The notes: generated by a model from the sequence alone, not told the origin. DNA of 64,000 nucleotides from Cryptomeria japonica (GCF_030272615.1 NC_081414.1:813908569-813972568), one strand, 5' to 3'. Shown: positions 35,539 through 47,770, counted from the first letter of the stretch. A program made the numbers and translations.

Positions 35539-35965
35539 AAGGATAACCAAACAAAGCATAGTATGTAAGGAGCCCTTGAAGAAGGATAACCAAGCAAAGT
35601 ATTTTATGCAAGGAAATCCACAACATAAATTGAAAAAGGATAACTAAGAAAAGCATTGTATGCAAGGAAATCCACAACACAAAGGATAACCAAGCAAAGC
35701 ATTGTATGCAAGGAAATCCATAACAAGGATAACCAAACAAAGTATAGTATGTAAGAAGATCTTATGAAATTGAATTAGGATAACCAAACAAATCATTGTA
35801 TGTAAGGAAATCCACAACAAGGATAATGAAATAAATCATAGTATGTAAGGAAATCCTACAAAATTGAACAAGGATAACCAAGAGAAGAATTGTATGCAAG
35901 GAAATCCACAACAAGGATAATCAAACAAAGTAAAGTATGTTAGAAAATCTTGCAAAATTGAATTA
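35539..35965. repeat. Nine-unit tandem array, alternating 43/51 bp
   Basis: Units start at 35539, 35582, 35636, 35682, 35725, 35776, 35819, 35870 and 35913 with AAGGATAACCAA, and carry GTATGYAAGGAAATCC. From 35725 on the lengths alternate 43-51-43-51-43-52, which implies that a ~94-bp dimer was amplified. Confidence 0.88.
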
Positions 35966-38597
35966 GACATAAGCAACAAGGAGGCCACATATAAGCCCCC
36001 CCTTTAGATGTCAACATAGCTTAATATTGATGTCTTAAGGTAGAAATGAGAAACAAGGATAAAAAATTTCAACACCAAAGAGTTATCCTTTAAGAAATAA
36101 TGTACATTCATCTAAGCTAAAGAGGTATAACTCTTTTTAAACTAAGGAAGAGATAGTTGTAGAAGAAGTATCTTGAAAAAAGTATAAAGGGATCTTTTTG
36201 AGGGATACATAGTGAAAGGAGGAAGAGATCTTTTCCTAAAGATATTGTAGATAAAATCTACATCTTTTGTGGGTTTATGCTCAAGGCATTGATGAAAATA
36301 TGTCAAAATTATTCTACAAGAGATTTGGAGCCATGCAGAGGTGATGGAGCAATCAGAGATGAGAAAAATCGAAAATCTATTTTTTGGTATTTTTATATGT
36401 TTTACTAATTTGCATTTTTGGATGACTTTGGAGTGAAATATGGGGTCGAGACTGTCATCAGTCCCTTAACTCGATAGCTGAAGGCATGGTGTTAAGGGAC
36501 TAAAATTAGATCCTTTGAAGACCTTTTCAACGGTGTAAGTGGTTTTTTATTTTGAGCACCAAGCAAGGAGTTTTGACCTTACTAAGATGGGATCACCACA
36601 TGTCAAGGTGACACAATTTGTAGTTAAACTAAAAACCCCTATTCTAAAAAAGACACATAAGCACACCACATGTCAGCACCACATAATTTCTAAAAGAAAA
36701 ATAAAAAGAAGGCTCCTAAAGTTTTGCTAGTATGACACATGTTTACAGAAAAGAAGCCCAAGCATATTTTGAGCCTAGAGATAGAATAAAAGAGTACCAT
36801 TGGCTATTATCAAAGTGGAAAGGCACCAAGAGACATCACATGACAAGAAAAGAGGGTGTGAATGCAAACCATAGTAAAAACCCATGCCAAGGCAATTGCA
36901 ATGAAAATAAGTGGAATAAATAGTTGGCAACACTACACACAAAAGAACATAAATGATTGCAAAACCCTATAAGATTGCAATTACCATTTTAGATCAAAGA
37001 GATTTTCTCTATATAATCCCATGGGTGCATTGTAATAAGGGTTCATGATTTTTCAAAAAAAATATTTTAGAATATCAATAGCATTGATCTTATTTTGAGA
37101 CCTTAGCATTGTATGTCCAAATGATTAATATGGATCAGGCGTAGTAGATTGTGCCAAGTTTGCCTCTGTGTATCTTATCTCTGCTTAATGTTTGGTTTTT
37201 GATGCTTTGTGTCATTCTAGGATGGGAATAGTTACTGATTATTATGAGTCCCGACTTTTCTAATTCTCAATGTAAGTTCATATGAATATTGACCTTGTTA
37301 AATAATCTTCTATTTCTTGCAATAATTTATGGCTAGGAATTAGATTATGCCATTTGTTGGGAAAAATTTGTAGATTTTAATTGTTAAAGTGAGGTAATTG
37401 AGATATTCAAGCTTTGATAGACCTTAATGGGCACTTCTCATGAGAATATTTGAATGTCCTGCTCTATGCCTTTGAGCCTTGTGCATTTTATTCTCTTTCC
37501 AAGAATGAAGAGTTTGTGGCATTCTGTGTCTAATCTAGTGAAGTTAGTTGTCTTTAAAGTTAATCTTAGGGAGAGTTTTAAATTGTTGTAAAATCTTTTC
37601 ATTAGCATATTGCCCTAGTTTAGTTGTTTCATGTTTATCCCCCCTTTCCCTTTTCATATCCTTTGTAAGACAAGGGGTTGACTTCTATAATCCTAGAGGT
37701 TTCTTAGTGAAGCTTAATTAGTCCCCCACTCGCTAAACTTACCATAAGGCTATCTCTCTTAGGTGTAAACTTTAGAGATCAACAAATATCTACCCAAAAA
37801 AATAGAGGATATCTTTAATAAAGATGAAATTTTGAAAAGGGAATGAAACTAAGAATAAACACCTTCCCCATTGCTAGGAAAAGTGGATGTTTCAGGCAAC
37901 AAATAAGTCCAAACCAAGGGACACACATGTACTCACATGGAGGATAATTATATTCAAGAAAGGACATCAAGTTATGAAAGATGAAACTCAACAAAGGAAA
38001 AGGAAATTCTTGAAAGGAGAGAAAATTGAAAGATTATTCTTGCTCCCAAGAATGGAGACAAGAATAAGAAAAACTATTATGTTGCCAACAAAGTATGATT
38101 GCACATGAAATTGTACCACCAAAAATAGCAAAGATAGCCCAAAAAATAAGCTACTAATTCCACATAGTAAAGAGAAACATTATAGGCAAAGAGAATGCTA
38201 GTGAACTACTTTATGTTTTGTTAGAAAGATTTGTATTTCATTTTTTATAGATGTGATATTAAGTTCTCTAACGTATCATTTAAATTGTATAAAATCATCA
38301 ATAGTATGACCATATACATGATGGAAAAGACAACATTTAGTGCAATCTCTTGGGCTATATAGACATGTAATAAGACCTATTACATAGGGGGCACTAAATT
38401 AGAGAGGGGTGAAATCAATAGATTCAACCTCAATTATGTGAAAAGGTTGAATGTTGATTGGATTCCAATCCTCTCTTTGTTTGTCTCAATTAGATATTGT
38501 AAAGATGTAAATTCAATACTAGATCTAGGGCTAAAGATGGAAAATTGATTTAAATTAACATGAACATATAGTTGCAGATTTGATATTAAGTTGTAAA
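35966..38597. other. Unassigned DNA
   Basis: About 2.6 kb. Short frames (36539-36730, 36732-36923, 37887-38108) show no recognisable domain and have repeat-like, Lys-rich composition. No RNA gene was seen. This may be very old repeat sequence. Confidence 0.5.
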
Positions 38598-40023
38598 TGT
38601 TGGCATTTTGAGTTTGTTACTATTTCGCATAGAGATTGCATTAATGATATGTTGTCATTGATGTCAATTGAACCAGTAATGGTATTCATGTTATTGTTGA
38701 TATTGTTGTTTTTGATATTTGCTAGTAACCGGTAAGAAGAGCTTTGTGGAAGATGTTGTAAACCGGTATGTAAAGTTTGTGAGTTGAACTGGTGAACCAG
38801 TGTAAAGGGTTAAACCTTTCTATGCAATGTAACCGGTAAACCCTATCAGCTGTTAAACCCTAACTGATCAAGTTTGATGGTTTATTATTTGATCAACGGT
38901 AATGATGGAGACATGTGTGATCATTGTATGAGGATATGTTCAAATTGTTTTGGGGAATTTGTTTTTTTTCTAGGGAAGGAGCAAAGTGGATTGCATCTAA
39001 TGCACAACACATGATGAGTTACAAAGTCCGATGAAGCAGTTGGAATTTTCTTAAAGAATGTGAAGAGATTGTCATGATTTCTAATGGTCAAGATTGTACT
39101 GAGTTGTTTGTAATCTCGATGATGAGAATTAGGTTTTTGTTGTGTTACCGACTAATTGATTTGTATTTAAGGTCGATGAAGTTGTTTGTAAAGGTTGTTG
39201 GCAAGATTGATAGAAACCTGTTGAGTGTGTAGTTGCCTAACCAGTGAATGGATCTACTCTTTGAGTGAAGGAAGATTGAAGCTTAGAAGGATTTGATCAA
39301 GCAAATGTAGTCCTACTTAGACAGATCAAGAAAACCTATTATTTTCTAACAATTATAGCAAAAGTGAAATTCCTTAATCGGGTAAGCTCTAACAAGCTTG
39401 GCTACTCATTAAATCCTCTAACAAGGTGGTCCATTAGCTTGGATTCTTAAATCCTCCAATGAGGTTACTCCTAACAAGGTATTGTGCTTTTCATCAAGGC
39501 ATATTTGTAAATCCCTTAACTAGGTGATTCCTAACTCGAATTAGTTCTTAACAATACTTATTTTTAGAGCTTTAACAGGCTTGGCTCCTAACAAGGTGAG
39601 CTTCAAAAGAGTTCGGATAGATATCCTTGTGAGTCTCATCTCACCATGGTTTTTACCTATTTGGATTTTCCACGTATAAACATTTGTGTCAAGTGGTGAA
39701 TGCTTTTGTGGTTGTGATCTTATTTGTTGATTTGGTTAACTTCTGATAATGCATGTTAAGTAGAAGCATTGAAAGTTGAATATATTGAGTTATGATTAAG
39801 CATTGTTGATGTTTACAAGATTGAAGTTATTTACTGTTAAAGTTGGCATAACAGTTAAACTGGTTGAAGCCAAGTATTCTTATGAATATTGATCTTGAAT
39901 GAAATATGTTTCCTTTGTTTGACTGAGTTTGATTTTGGTAACTTTGTATCACTTTTTCAATACACTGATTCACCCCTCCCTCTTAGTATTCTACCAGATA
40001 CTTATTCTTTCATCATACCATCA
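38598..40023 (+). mobile_element. C2 5' LTR
   Basis: 1426 bp from TGTTGGCATTTTGAG to ACCATCA. It contains several CCGGTAA/CCGGTAT motifs, and CACCCCTCCCTCTTAG near the 3' end, the motif shared by C1, S1 and S2. A weak TATA-like TATTTAAG lies near 39168. Confidence 0.85.
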
Positions 40024-40025
40024 AT

Positions 40026-40037
40026 TGGTATCAGAGC
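40026..40037 (+). promoter_or_regulatory. C2 primer-binding site (initiator Met tRNA)
   Basis: TGGTATCAGAGC two bases after the LTR end. Confidence 0.93.
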
Positions 40038-40094
40038 ATCTCAGGTCCTCTTAATCTAAAAGCCTAACGACTTGAGGAAAAGATCTTGTAGATC

Positions 40095-41080
40095 ATGATG
40101 AAGAAAGAAGGTCTGAAGTTCAACAAAGATAACTATAGAATATGGAGTGACAGAATGAAGATTTACATTAAGAATCTTGGTAGTCAGCATTGGGATCATA
40201 TAGAAAATAAGTATACTACACCTACTGGACCCTTGACTGATGACCAGAAGAAATAACAACAAGAAAATCACCAGGCATTAGAAGCTATTATCAGTTCCCT
40301 GTCTAACGTTGAATATGTAGATGTTCATGGTCTTGAAACTGCATATGAAGTATGGAAGAAATTAGAAGAGATTTATAGCGGTGATAATCTCTGAAGGTGA
40401 GAATATCCAACAGTACGATCAAAGGATTAAAGAGATAATTGGTGAGATAAAGAGTGTTGGAGGGAAAGTGGAAGATGTCACAGTAATCCATAAGGTACTA
40501 AGAACCTTGCTACCAGTCTATGCTATCCGAGTTGCAACTATTCAGGAGATAAAATCCATTGACAAGACAAAGGTAACTCTTGACTCTATTATTGGCAAAC
40601 TTACTGCTTTTGAACTAAATGGCTATGATGGTAGTGTACATAAATCAAAATCTACATTTAGAGCTTGTGTCTCTAACCTATCTGTGAGAAGAAGTAGAGA
40701 TATCGACCATAACTATGAATCTAGATCCAGTAGAGATGTTGAAGATGAAGACAACTTAGTGGAACTTGAAGCATTGTTGGCAAAACGACTGCCTAGAGGC
40801 ACTAGTAAATATAGAGGTAAGCTACCTTTAAAATGTTTTGTATGCAACAAGATTGGTCATATAGCAGCAAATTGCCATAATGGTGAAAATGAATACAAGA
40901 GAGATAAATTTAAGAAGTACAAGGGTAAAGGCAAGAGAGATTGTCTTGTAGCTATTGACAGTGGTATTACTGATGAAGAATCTGATGATGATGCTAGTGA
41001 AGATATTGTGTTTGTAGTTATTAAGAAAGAAATATCAGATCAAAAATTTCTAGTATCTGGAATGGATAACTCTGATGATT
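40095..41080 (+). pseudogene. C2 gag with internal deletion
   Basis: Begins MMKKEGLKFNKDNYRIWSDR at 40095; a TAA lies near 40254. The frame then runs through AYEVWKKLEEIYSGDN, and continues in another frame with SEGENIQQYDQRIKEIIGEI. In C1 about twenty residues lie between the matching points, so a small deletion and frame change are likely near 40385. The zinc knuckle CFVCNKIGHIAANC is intact. Confidence 0.85.
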
Positions 41081-42448
41081 GGATCATTGATAATGGTTGT
41101 TCACATCACATGACCGATGATCGGAGCAAATTTGTTTCCCTGAAGGAATTTGATGGTGGTGTTGTTAGATTTAGCAATGACTCACCCTGTGTGGTTAAAG
41201 GTAAGGGAGTTATTTCTATTAATGGGAAGAGAAGTTCTCACGATGTCTATTGGGTTGAAGGCTTAAAGCACAATATTTTAAGTGTGGCACAACTTAATGA
41301 CAGAGGATACCCACTGGAGTTTAGAAATAGAATGTGCAAAATATTTGACAACAAAGGTGAATTGATTGCAACCGAGAAACAGACCAGAGGTAATCTATTT
41401 CATCTCAATCCTAATGTTAGCAACTATTTTATTGCAAAATTAGATGATAGCTGCCTTTGGCATAGGAGATTTTGTCATATAAATTTTGACAATATTGTTA
41501 AAGTAAGCAAGTCTAAGATAGTAAGAGGTTTGCCTCAGCTAGACAAACCGGTTAATGCTATTTGTAAAGAATGTCAACTAGGAAAGATGACTTCTTCAAC
41601 TTTTAAGAGCAAGTCCTTCTCAGCAGAGCACTTGTTAGATTTGGTTCATACAGATCTATGTGGACCAATAAGAACAAGAAGCATTCAAGGTGACATATAC
41701 TTCATGATCTTCACTGATGATTGTTCAAGGATGATGTGGGTCACATTATTAAAGGAATAAGAATGAACCTTTTGGTAAGTTCAAGGCATTTAGAGCCTTA
41801 GATAAGAAAGAGAGTGGCAAAAAAATAAAATGTCTAAGAACAGATCAAGGCGGTGAATTCACTTCTATGGAGTTCACTAAGTATTGTGATGATAATGGTA
41901 TAAAGCGGCAGCTTTTTGCACCAAGGACACCATAACATAATGGTATAGCAGAGAGAAACAACCGGTTAGTGGTTGAAGCTGCTACGACTATGTTTATACA
42001 AGGAGGTGTAACAAAAACATTTTGGAAAGAAGTTGTAAGTACAATTGTCTACACAATGAACCGAGTTCTGGTGAAAAGAGGTAAGGACAAGACCCCATAT
42101 GAGTACTGGTATGGGAGATCACTCGATGTTAGCTATTTTAAGATATTTGGAAGTAAATGTTTTATTAAAAGAGGTGATTACATAAGAAAGTTTGAAGCTA
42201 AGAGTGATGAAGGAATATTTCTTGGCTATTCCACCAAGAGTAAGGCCTATAAATGCTTCAACAACCAGACACGGAAAATTGTTGAGAGTACTCATGTTCG
42301 TGTAGATGAATGTCCTGAAGTTTCAGAAGGAACCAATTTTGAGAAGGATGAAGATCGTTGCATTTTGCTTTTGGAACCTAAAATTGTTAAATCAAAATTC
42401 GATAAAGAAAATTTTGATGTACTTGTTCAACCAGAACAAATAAATTAA
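41081..42448 (+). pseudogene. C2 protease and integrase
   Basis: The protease site is WIIDNGCSHHM, in which the usual DSG is DNG. Integrase: LWHRRFCHINFDN and CKECQLGK (zinc-binding), then HTDLCGP, with a stop near 41758. It continues in a shifted frame with RTDQGGEF, a stop in the P-x-x-NG motif, and GIAERNNRLV, so the catalytic Glu is kept. The downstream part is open to 42448 (YFKIFGSKCF, GYSTKSKAYKCFN). Confidence 0.87.
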
Positions 42449-42711
42449 GAGGAAGATGATAATGAAGAAGTTGAACCTGAAGAGAATGATCATGTTATTC
42501 CTAGGTATGTGAGATTGAATCACAGTCTTGAACAGATAATTGGGGATAAGGATGTCGATGTACTAACTAGAAGTAGAATAAGAGAGAACTCTTGCATGAT
42601 CTCCACCTTTGAACCTAGAAGTGCTAAGGATGCATTTGGTGATGATCATTGGGTGAAATCTATGTAGGTGGAGTTGGATCAAATTGAGAAGAACAACACT
42701 TGGACCTATTG
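42449..42711 (+). pseudogene. C2 RT N-terminus (truncated)
   Basis: After a TAA, an acidic stretch leads to DAFGDDHWVKSM, a TAG, and VELDQIEKNNTWTY, matching the RT start of C1. It ends abruptly at 42711. Confidence 0.75.
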
Positions 42712-43616
42712 ATGAGTTTTTTGACACACTCACCAGTAGTCAGGTAGTTTACGCAAACACTCACCACCTCTCTTGAAAAGTAACGGGTTCGGAAGAACTC
42801 ACTACCCCAAGGTCTCTGTAGTCAGGTCTCGATGGTGATGGATAGCTCACTGGCTGATGTAGTTATACCTGTAAAGGGGCCTACTGGTAAAACTAAATCC
42901 CGCTAATTTATGAGCAATTGTACTTCCTCTTTTTTTTTTGTATTTTGTGATTTAAGACTCTCTGGGAGAAATAAAATGTGAAGCGTAAGGGAAAAAAGAA
43001 AGTAACAATAAGGACCAATATAATGACAACTTAATGAACTATCCAATTAATTCCCTGCAATCCAAGCAATTATCAAATATTATCCAAGTTACCATTCAAC
43101 AATGAACCTCCAACAAACCTACAAAATCATCAATTTTACAAGCCTATGAAAATAAAAATCATCAACAATATGGCCCATCGCAATAATTCTCATACACCAC
43201 TGTCGTGCGCAATATGATTCATAAAGTGATAGACAAAAAGATTAAACCACATTGCTAACTCTAAATAATAGACGTTATCAGATTACATAGAACAATTTGG
43301 TAGAATATAAAGTAGATCGGGAAATCTATGAGCTGCTTTTCATATTAATCTCCATGAATTTATAATAGAAATAAGTCAAACTTCTTAACAATCTAAAAAA
43401 TACTCTAAAATCTCTAGTTGGACCTCAAATCATCAATTTGTGGACCAATACAAATGAATTCAACTTCTTAATTTATAGAAGTTCTATCACCCTATTATTT
43501 AGGAAATAACTCTACCCTAAATTAAGAACTAAGACAAAGGAGTCGCAATTAACTTGCAAGTTTCTGCCTAGACACTCCACTTAACAACAAAACTGACACT
43601 ACATGAGCATTATGAA
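42712..43616. other. Unassigned DNA downstream of C2 break
   Basis: Non-coding and AT-rich. The start TGATGAGTTTTTTGAC could be an LTR end, but no partner was found. It may be the 3' part of the same element as the decayed region that follows on the minus strand. Confidence 0.4.
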
Positions 43617-44628
43617 GACCCTACTGGGTGAGCCACATTTTTGTAATCATGCAGAATTTCTTTCAAAATTGGGACTTGAGTGAGAGGAGCAGTTTTTTTT
43701 TCAAAAAAAGCTTTGCTATCTTTAGCAATTCTGGGAATATCCTTTATTTCTTGGAAAAAGCCTTATAATTTTCAATTATACATGCAACTGCTTGGGCTGG
43801 CGGATTGGCCACATGCTTAATTCTAAATTTATATTTCTTCAAAGCCTCATCTGCATGTGTTCTCTATTCCTCTAACTCCTTTACCGTATCCACCACATCC
43901 TGACACTGAGTGATCAACCATGTGTATCTATCCATAAGGGCAGTATCGAACTAGGCAGCAGGTCCTAAGTTTTGTGCTTCATATGTGTCCCATTGATTCA
44001 AAACTTGTTGCTGGTCCATTATTCCAGTATCTGCTATTCTGAGGCCAAAAGGCCCTAGTATATTCGTTACAAATTTCTCATATGACAAAATCCCTCTAAG
44101 AAGAGGGTCCCAAATATCAGTCATCTCCTTGACATATTGCTAATACATCTCTACTTTCAGCTCCAGAATGTATATATAGGATTGTAGATTCTCACAACTA
44201 TCCCCTCCTAAGAGGTCCTCTTGTACTATCAGCTCTTCTCCTAAGCGTAGTATCCTTTTCAAAATTTAGAGTTGCCTACTAAAGGTGTTCTCCTTTCACT
44301 CCCATTGTGTGGAATAGGTTGCCAAAGCTCCACCTGCCTGTACCGCTTTACAATATATTTCCATTGTATTCTATAGAAACAACCTGATCTTGGTTGCATT
44401 CACTTGAGTCCATGATTTGGTGGCCGCCGCTACTTGTCTCACCTCCAACAGTGCCTTTACATCTCCTTTTGGTAATGATGAGGTTGAAGGTAGGTCGTCT
44501 GTCCTACATGAGTCCAAAGGTTTACACATTTCTACCAAGAGGTGTTTATACTGCCCAAGTTGCGCTTTAAGTTCCATATTTGAGCTATGCTCCTTTTCCA
44601 CGCGCCCTCTGACGACACTTGTGGCTAG
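43617..44628 (-). pseudogene. Decayed unknown protein-coding region, cut by G4 LTR
   Basis: Minus-strand reading yields a long, gene-like but broken protein. It begins TLATSVVRGRVEKEHSSN (open to 44371), then LQSYIYILELKVEMYQQYV, GPFGLRIADTGIMDQQQVL, DRYTWLITQCQDVVDTVKEL and, in a shifted frame, IPRIAKDSKAFFEKKTAPL. It is helical and charged, perhaps coiled coil. No family was recognised. Its N-terminal side is interrupted by the G4 LTR at 44629. Confidence 0.5.
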
Positions 44629-45739
44629 TGTAGACACTTAAAAATAATTATTTTAATTATTTTTAATTCCTCGCATAATTAATTAATTAATTATGTTAAT
44701 TCAAATTCCTCTCAATATTAATTAAATATAATTAATATTGTCACTATAGCATATGATTGATTTATTTAATAAATCAATCCCTTTCTTTATTCTTCTAAAA
44801 AAAATTAAATCCTCACAAATCTTCCTCTTAGCTAATTAATTTCAATTAATTAGTTAACCTACATGATTCCTACAAATCATCTTCTTAATTCAATCTTCTA
44901 GAAACTCCCTAAACTCGCTTAACATTATTCTTCTAATTTTTTATTCCCTCCACTCATTCTCTCTCCTAGTCAAATTCTCCTACAAATATTAATCCCACCT
45001 AACATTTCCTCTAATCCCCCTCCTAATGAGTCATTAATGGTTAATCATCATGATTAGGCACAAAGTCAACTCTTTGTCCTTTCCATCCAGCCACTAGCTT
45101 TAAATGCTCTTTTCCTAGGTGAATGTAAGATTTTCAAAATCACACATTCCTCTAGGCATCCCCTCTCCCAAAGAATTTTTAAATCTTTTTTATTCCTCCA
45201 ATCCCCATGATATCCTTTTTTGGAGAATTTTTAATTCCTCCAATGCATCTTGTGGAGTGTGGAGATACGAAATGCCTTTAAGGCATATTTCTTGGTCTCC
45301 ACACCCTCTCTTGGACCTTGTGTGAGCTCACAAGTAAATCTTAGCCCTTCATCTTGAATTCATCCTAGCCATCTGTTTTCCTCTCCTCTTCCTATAAAAT
45401 AGGGCTCCATCCCTTTATTCAAAACATCTTGAAATCCGGTAAGTTTATGCTGCCCTTTTGAGCCCAGGAAATCATCTTGGCAACTTGATCATCTCATCCT
45501 TATCATTTTTCAAATCCATTCCATTTGTGCACAACATTGGAGAGCCATCCACATCCAGCAATCAAAGGAGCACATCAAGTGGAGCATTATCAAGGGGTGC
45601 CTTCACTTCATCAAGCTCAATCCGAAAAAGAAGGTAAAATAGCAAGGTGAAATGGTCTTTTAATGATATTTTAGCATTCTGCATGTTTATTTCGTTATGT
45701 TTTGATCATTTGACCTTCAAATCTGTTTTTTCCTCTTCA
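44629..45739 (+). mobile_element. G4 5' LTR
   Basis: 1111 bp, TGTAGACACTTAAAA to CCTCTTCA. The AT-rich U3 start carries TTAATTAATTAA runs. A TATA box CTATAAAATAG is at 45392-45402 followed by GGCTCC. It resembles the G1-G3 LTRs, read in opposite orientation. Confidence 0.82.
45392..45402 (+). promoter_or_regulatory. G4 LTR TATA box
   Basis: CTATAAAATAG, the counterpart of the G1/G3 box. Confidence 0.6.
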
Positions 45740-45742
45740 TTT

Positions 45743-45762
45743 TGGCACGTCCGATGGGACCC
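45743..45762 (+). promoter_or_regulatory. G4 primer-binding site
   Basis: TGGCACGTCCGATGGGACCC after a TTT spacer. It differs clearly from the G1 and G2 sites, so a different tRNA may be used. Confidence 0.7.
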
Positions 45763-46040
45763 ATGTCCCTAAGAACTAATGTTTTTTTTTAGGTTTTTGG
45801 GAGTTGTGAGACGCAGGTTCCAGAATAGCATGACTGCAAAAAAGAAAAATCTTTTTTGCAGGTTCTAGAATAGCGGCTCTGTATTTCTGCGCAACAGCTT
45901 CTTTTTTGTTTCTGTTCTTTTTCTGTTTTTGTTTCAGTTTCAGCACGATAGCTCTGCAATTAGCGCGAGCATTTTTGTGGGAATTTGAATTTCTGTTATC
46001 CAATCTGTTATTTGCTCTATTATCTGCTCTGTTTAATTAG

Positions 46041-47222
46041 AATCTGTGTGAAAGTAGGAGAGTATGTTCTTGTCTATATAGACAATCAAAAATCCAGACC
46101 TTTCACTTTTCTATTCTGTTTAGCGCTATTATATGCTCTGACCACAGGAAAGTGTGAAAATATGAGAGTATGCTCTTGTCTATCTAGACAATCAGAAATC
46201 CGGACCTTTGACACTTTTCTATCTGTTTAGTGCTACTGTCTGCTCTATTAATCTGTCTGAAATTTTTAGGCACTAACTGTAGTCTGCATTTCTTTTCTTT
46301 TTTCATTTCCTGTTATCTGCTTTGTTTAAAGATAATCTGTCTAACCGTAGGAAAGTGTGAAAGTAGGAGATTATGCTCTTGTCTATCTAGACAATCAGAA
46401 ATCTGGACCTTTGACATTTATTTTATTTTATTAAATTTAGGGTTTCTGCTCTGTTAAATCTAGGGTGTCTGCTCTATTAAATCTAAGGTTAAAAAAAAAT
46501 CCATATCTTCTTTATCTTGACTCCATTTTCCTCCAAACTTCACCAGATTCTCCGAATTGCCATTTTCCACATTTCTTTCCTTTGAGGCCTTATCCCAAAA
46601 ATCCACTTTTTGAAGCCAAAAATCTCATATTTCTCTATTTTTAGGGTTTGTCATAACTCCTTCCCCTTTTATCCAATCACCTCCATTTTTCTCATATTAT
46701 CCATCTCCAACTTTTGCTTCTTTGTCCCTCTTGGACAAATTTTCCCATTCCTTCATCTCCTCCAAAATCCCCATTTTTCGCTTGCCTATCCCTTGGAAAG
46801 TGGCAAAAACCTAGTCAAACCCCATTTACCCATCAAAGCTTTCTTCAAATCCACATTTGTCATTAGTAAAAAAGTTTTTATTCATGTTTTTCTATTCATT
46901 CCCAAAAAATCAAAAAAATTAATATTTTTGTCATTTTGTTGTTTTTTGCAGGACGCTTGTTGAAGACTCTGTTTTTCCAAACTACTAATCAAGTTGTTTT
47001 GCAGGACTCTCTTTGAAGACTCCATTTTTCAAACTACTAATCAAGTGGTTTTGCAAGTTGCCTAGCCGATTCAACCAAATATTGTTCATTTATTTAAATT
47101 AGGCACCTAGATATTAATTAAAATGGAATAAACCATTGTCTTATGTGTCTTTAAGAAAAGCGTAAAGGTAGGAAAGTATGCTCTCGTCTTACTAGACGAT
47201 CAGAAATCCAAACCCTCCAACC
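46041..47222 (+). repeat. Four dispersed copies of a hairpin-bearing repeat in G4 leader
   Basis: The core AGTATGCTCTTGTC begins near 46061, 46167, 46371 and 47175, followed by AGACAATCAGAAATC and GGACCT-like sequence. The centre is a near-perfect inverted repeat: TTGTCTATATAGACAA, TTGTCTATCTAGACAA (twice) and TCGTCTTACTAGACGA. Confidence 0.85.
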
Positions 47223-47229
47223 TTTTCTT

Positions 47230-47770
47230 GTTTGATTGTGTGTTTACCTCTAGCGGGCCTGCCCTCCCAACTTGCTCTTTGAGAAGGTAAGAGGGGAATG
47301 ACCCAAGTGAGTACACCCAGACTTGGGTTCCCAACTCACTATAATAAATAGGCCATTGACTACGAAAAGGTTAATGGTTGGGGCTATATGAGAGTTCACT
47401 CTCACATTGGGTGCTTAGTAGGATACTAGAGATCTCAATCATGCTTGCATGACTACTAAGTTCTTGGTGCTTCGTTGGGCTATAGGCCTCAATTGCGCTT
47501 GCACAACTTCGAAGGGTAGCTCCTAATGGGAAGACTTACTAAACACCTTGTTCATACTGGCCAAAAACCTTCTAGTCATTGGTGTAGGAGGTCGGACCTC
47601 TGAAGTAGCCCATATTCTTACGGCCCTTAGTAGAGACACAAGTTTGCCATGAGGAGTTTTCATGGGAATTGATGCTTGGCTGCCCCAAGAAGTGAGTGTC
47701 GTGGAGGGGAACCAGTGGGGTCAAGCATCTAAGTGTCCACTTTGGGTAAGCGTAGATGGGAAACCAATTG
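47230..47770 (+). other. Conserved leader block (G4 copy)
   Basis: Contains GCGGGCCTGCC then TTTGAGAAGG and GGAATGAC, matching the reverse complement of the G1 and G2 blocks. It also holds 47590-47740 (GTCGGACCTC, TGATGCTTGGCTGCC, AGTGAGTG, GGGGTCAAGCATCTAA), which matches the reverse complement of 30750-30905. Confidence 0.7.

Larger units (their letters stand above)
38598..42711 (+). mobile_element. C2: Copia element truncated in RT
   Basis: The 5' LTR (38598-40023), initiator-Met primer site, gag, protease and integrase are in Copia order. The sequence breaks at 42711 just after the RT start (QIEKNNTWTY) and changes to unrelated DNA beginning TGATGAG. There is no 3' LTR. Gag and LTR start match C1. 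The base before the LTR could give a GTAAA target copy (38593-38597), which cannot be checked. Confidence 0.88.

Noticed and set aside
35539-35965. CRISPR-like array
   Set aside because: Units are contiguous and similar throughout, without unique spacers, in plant DNA.
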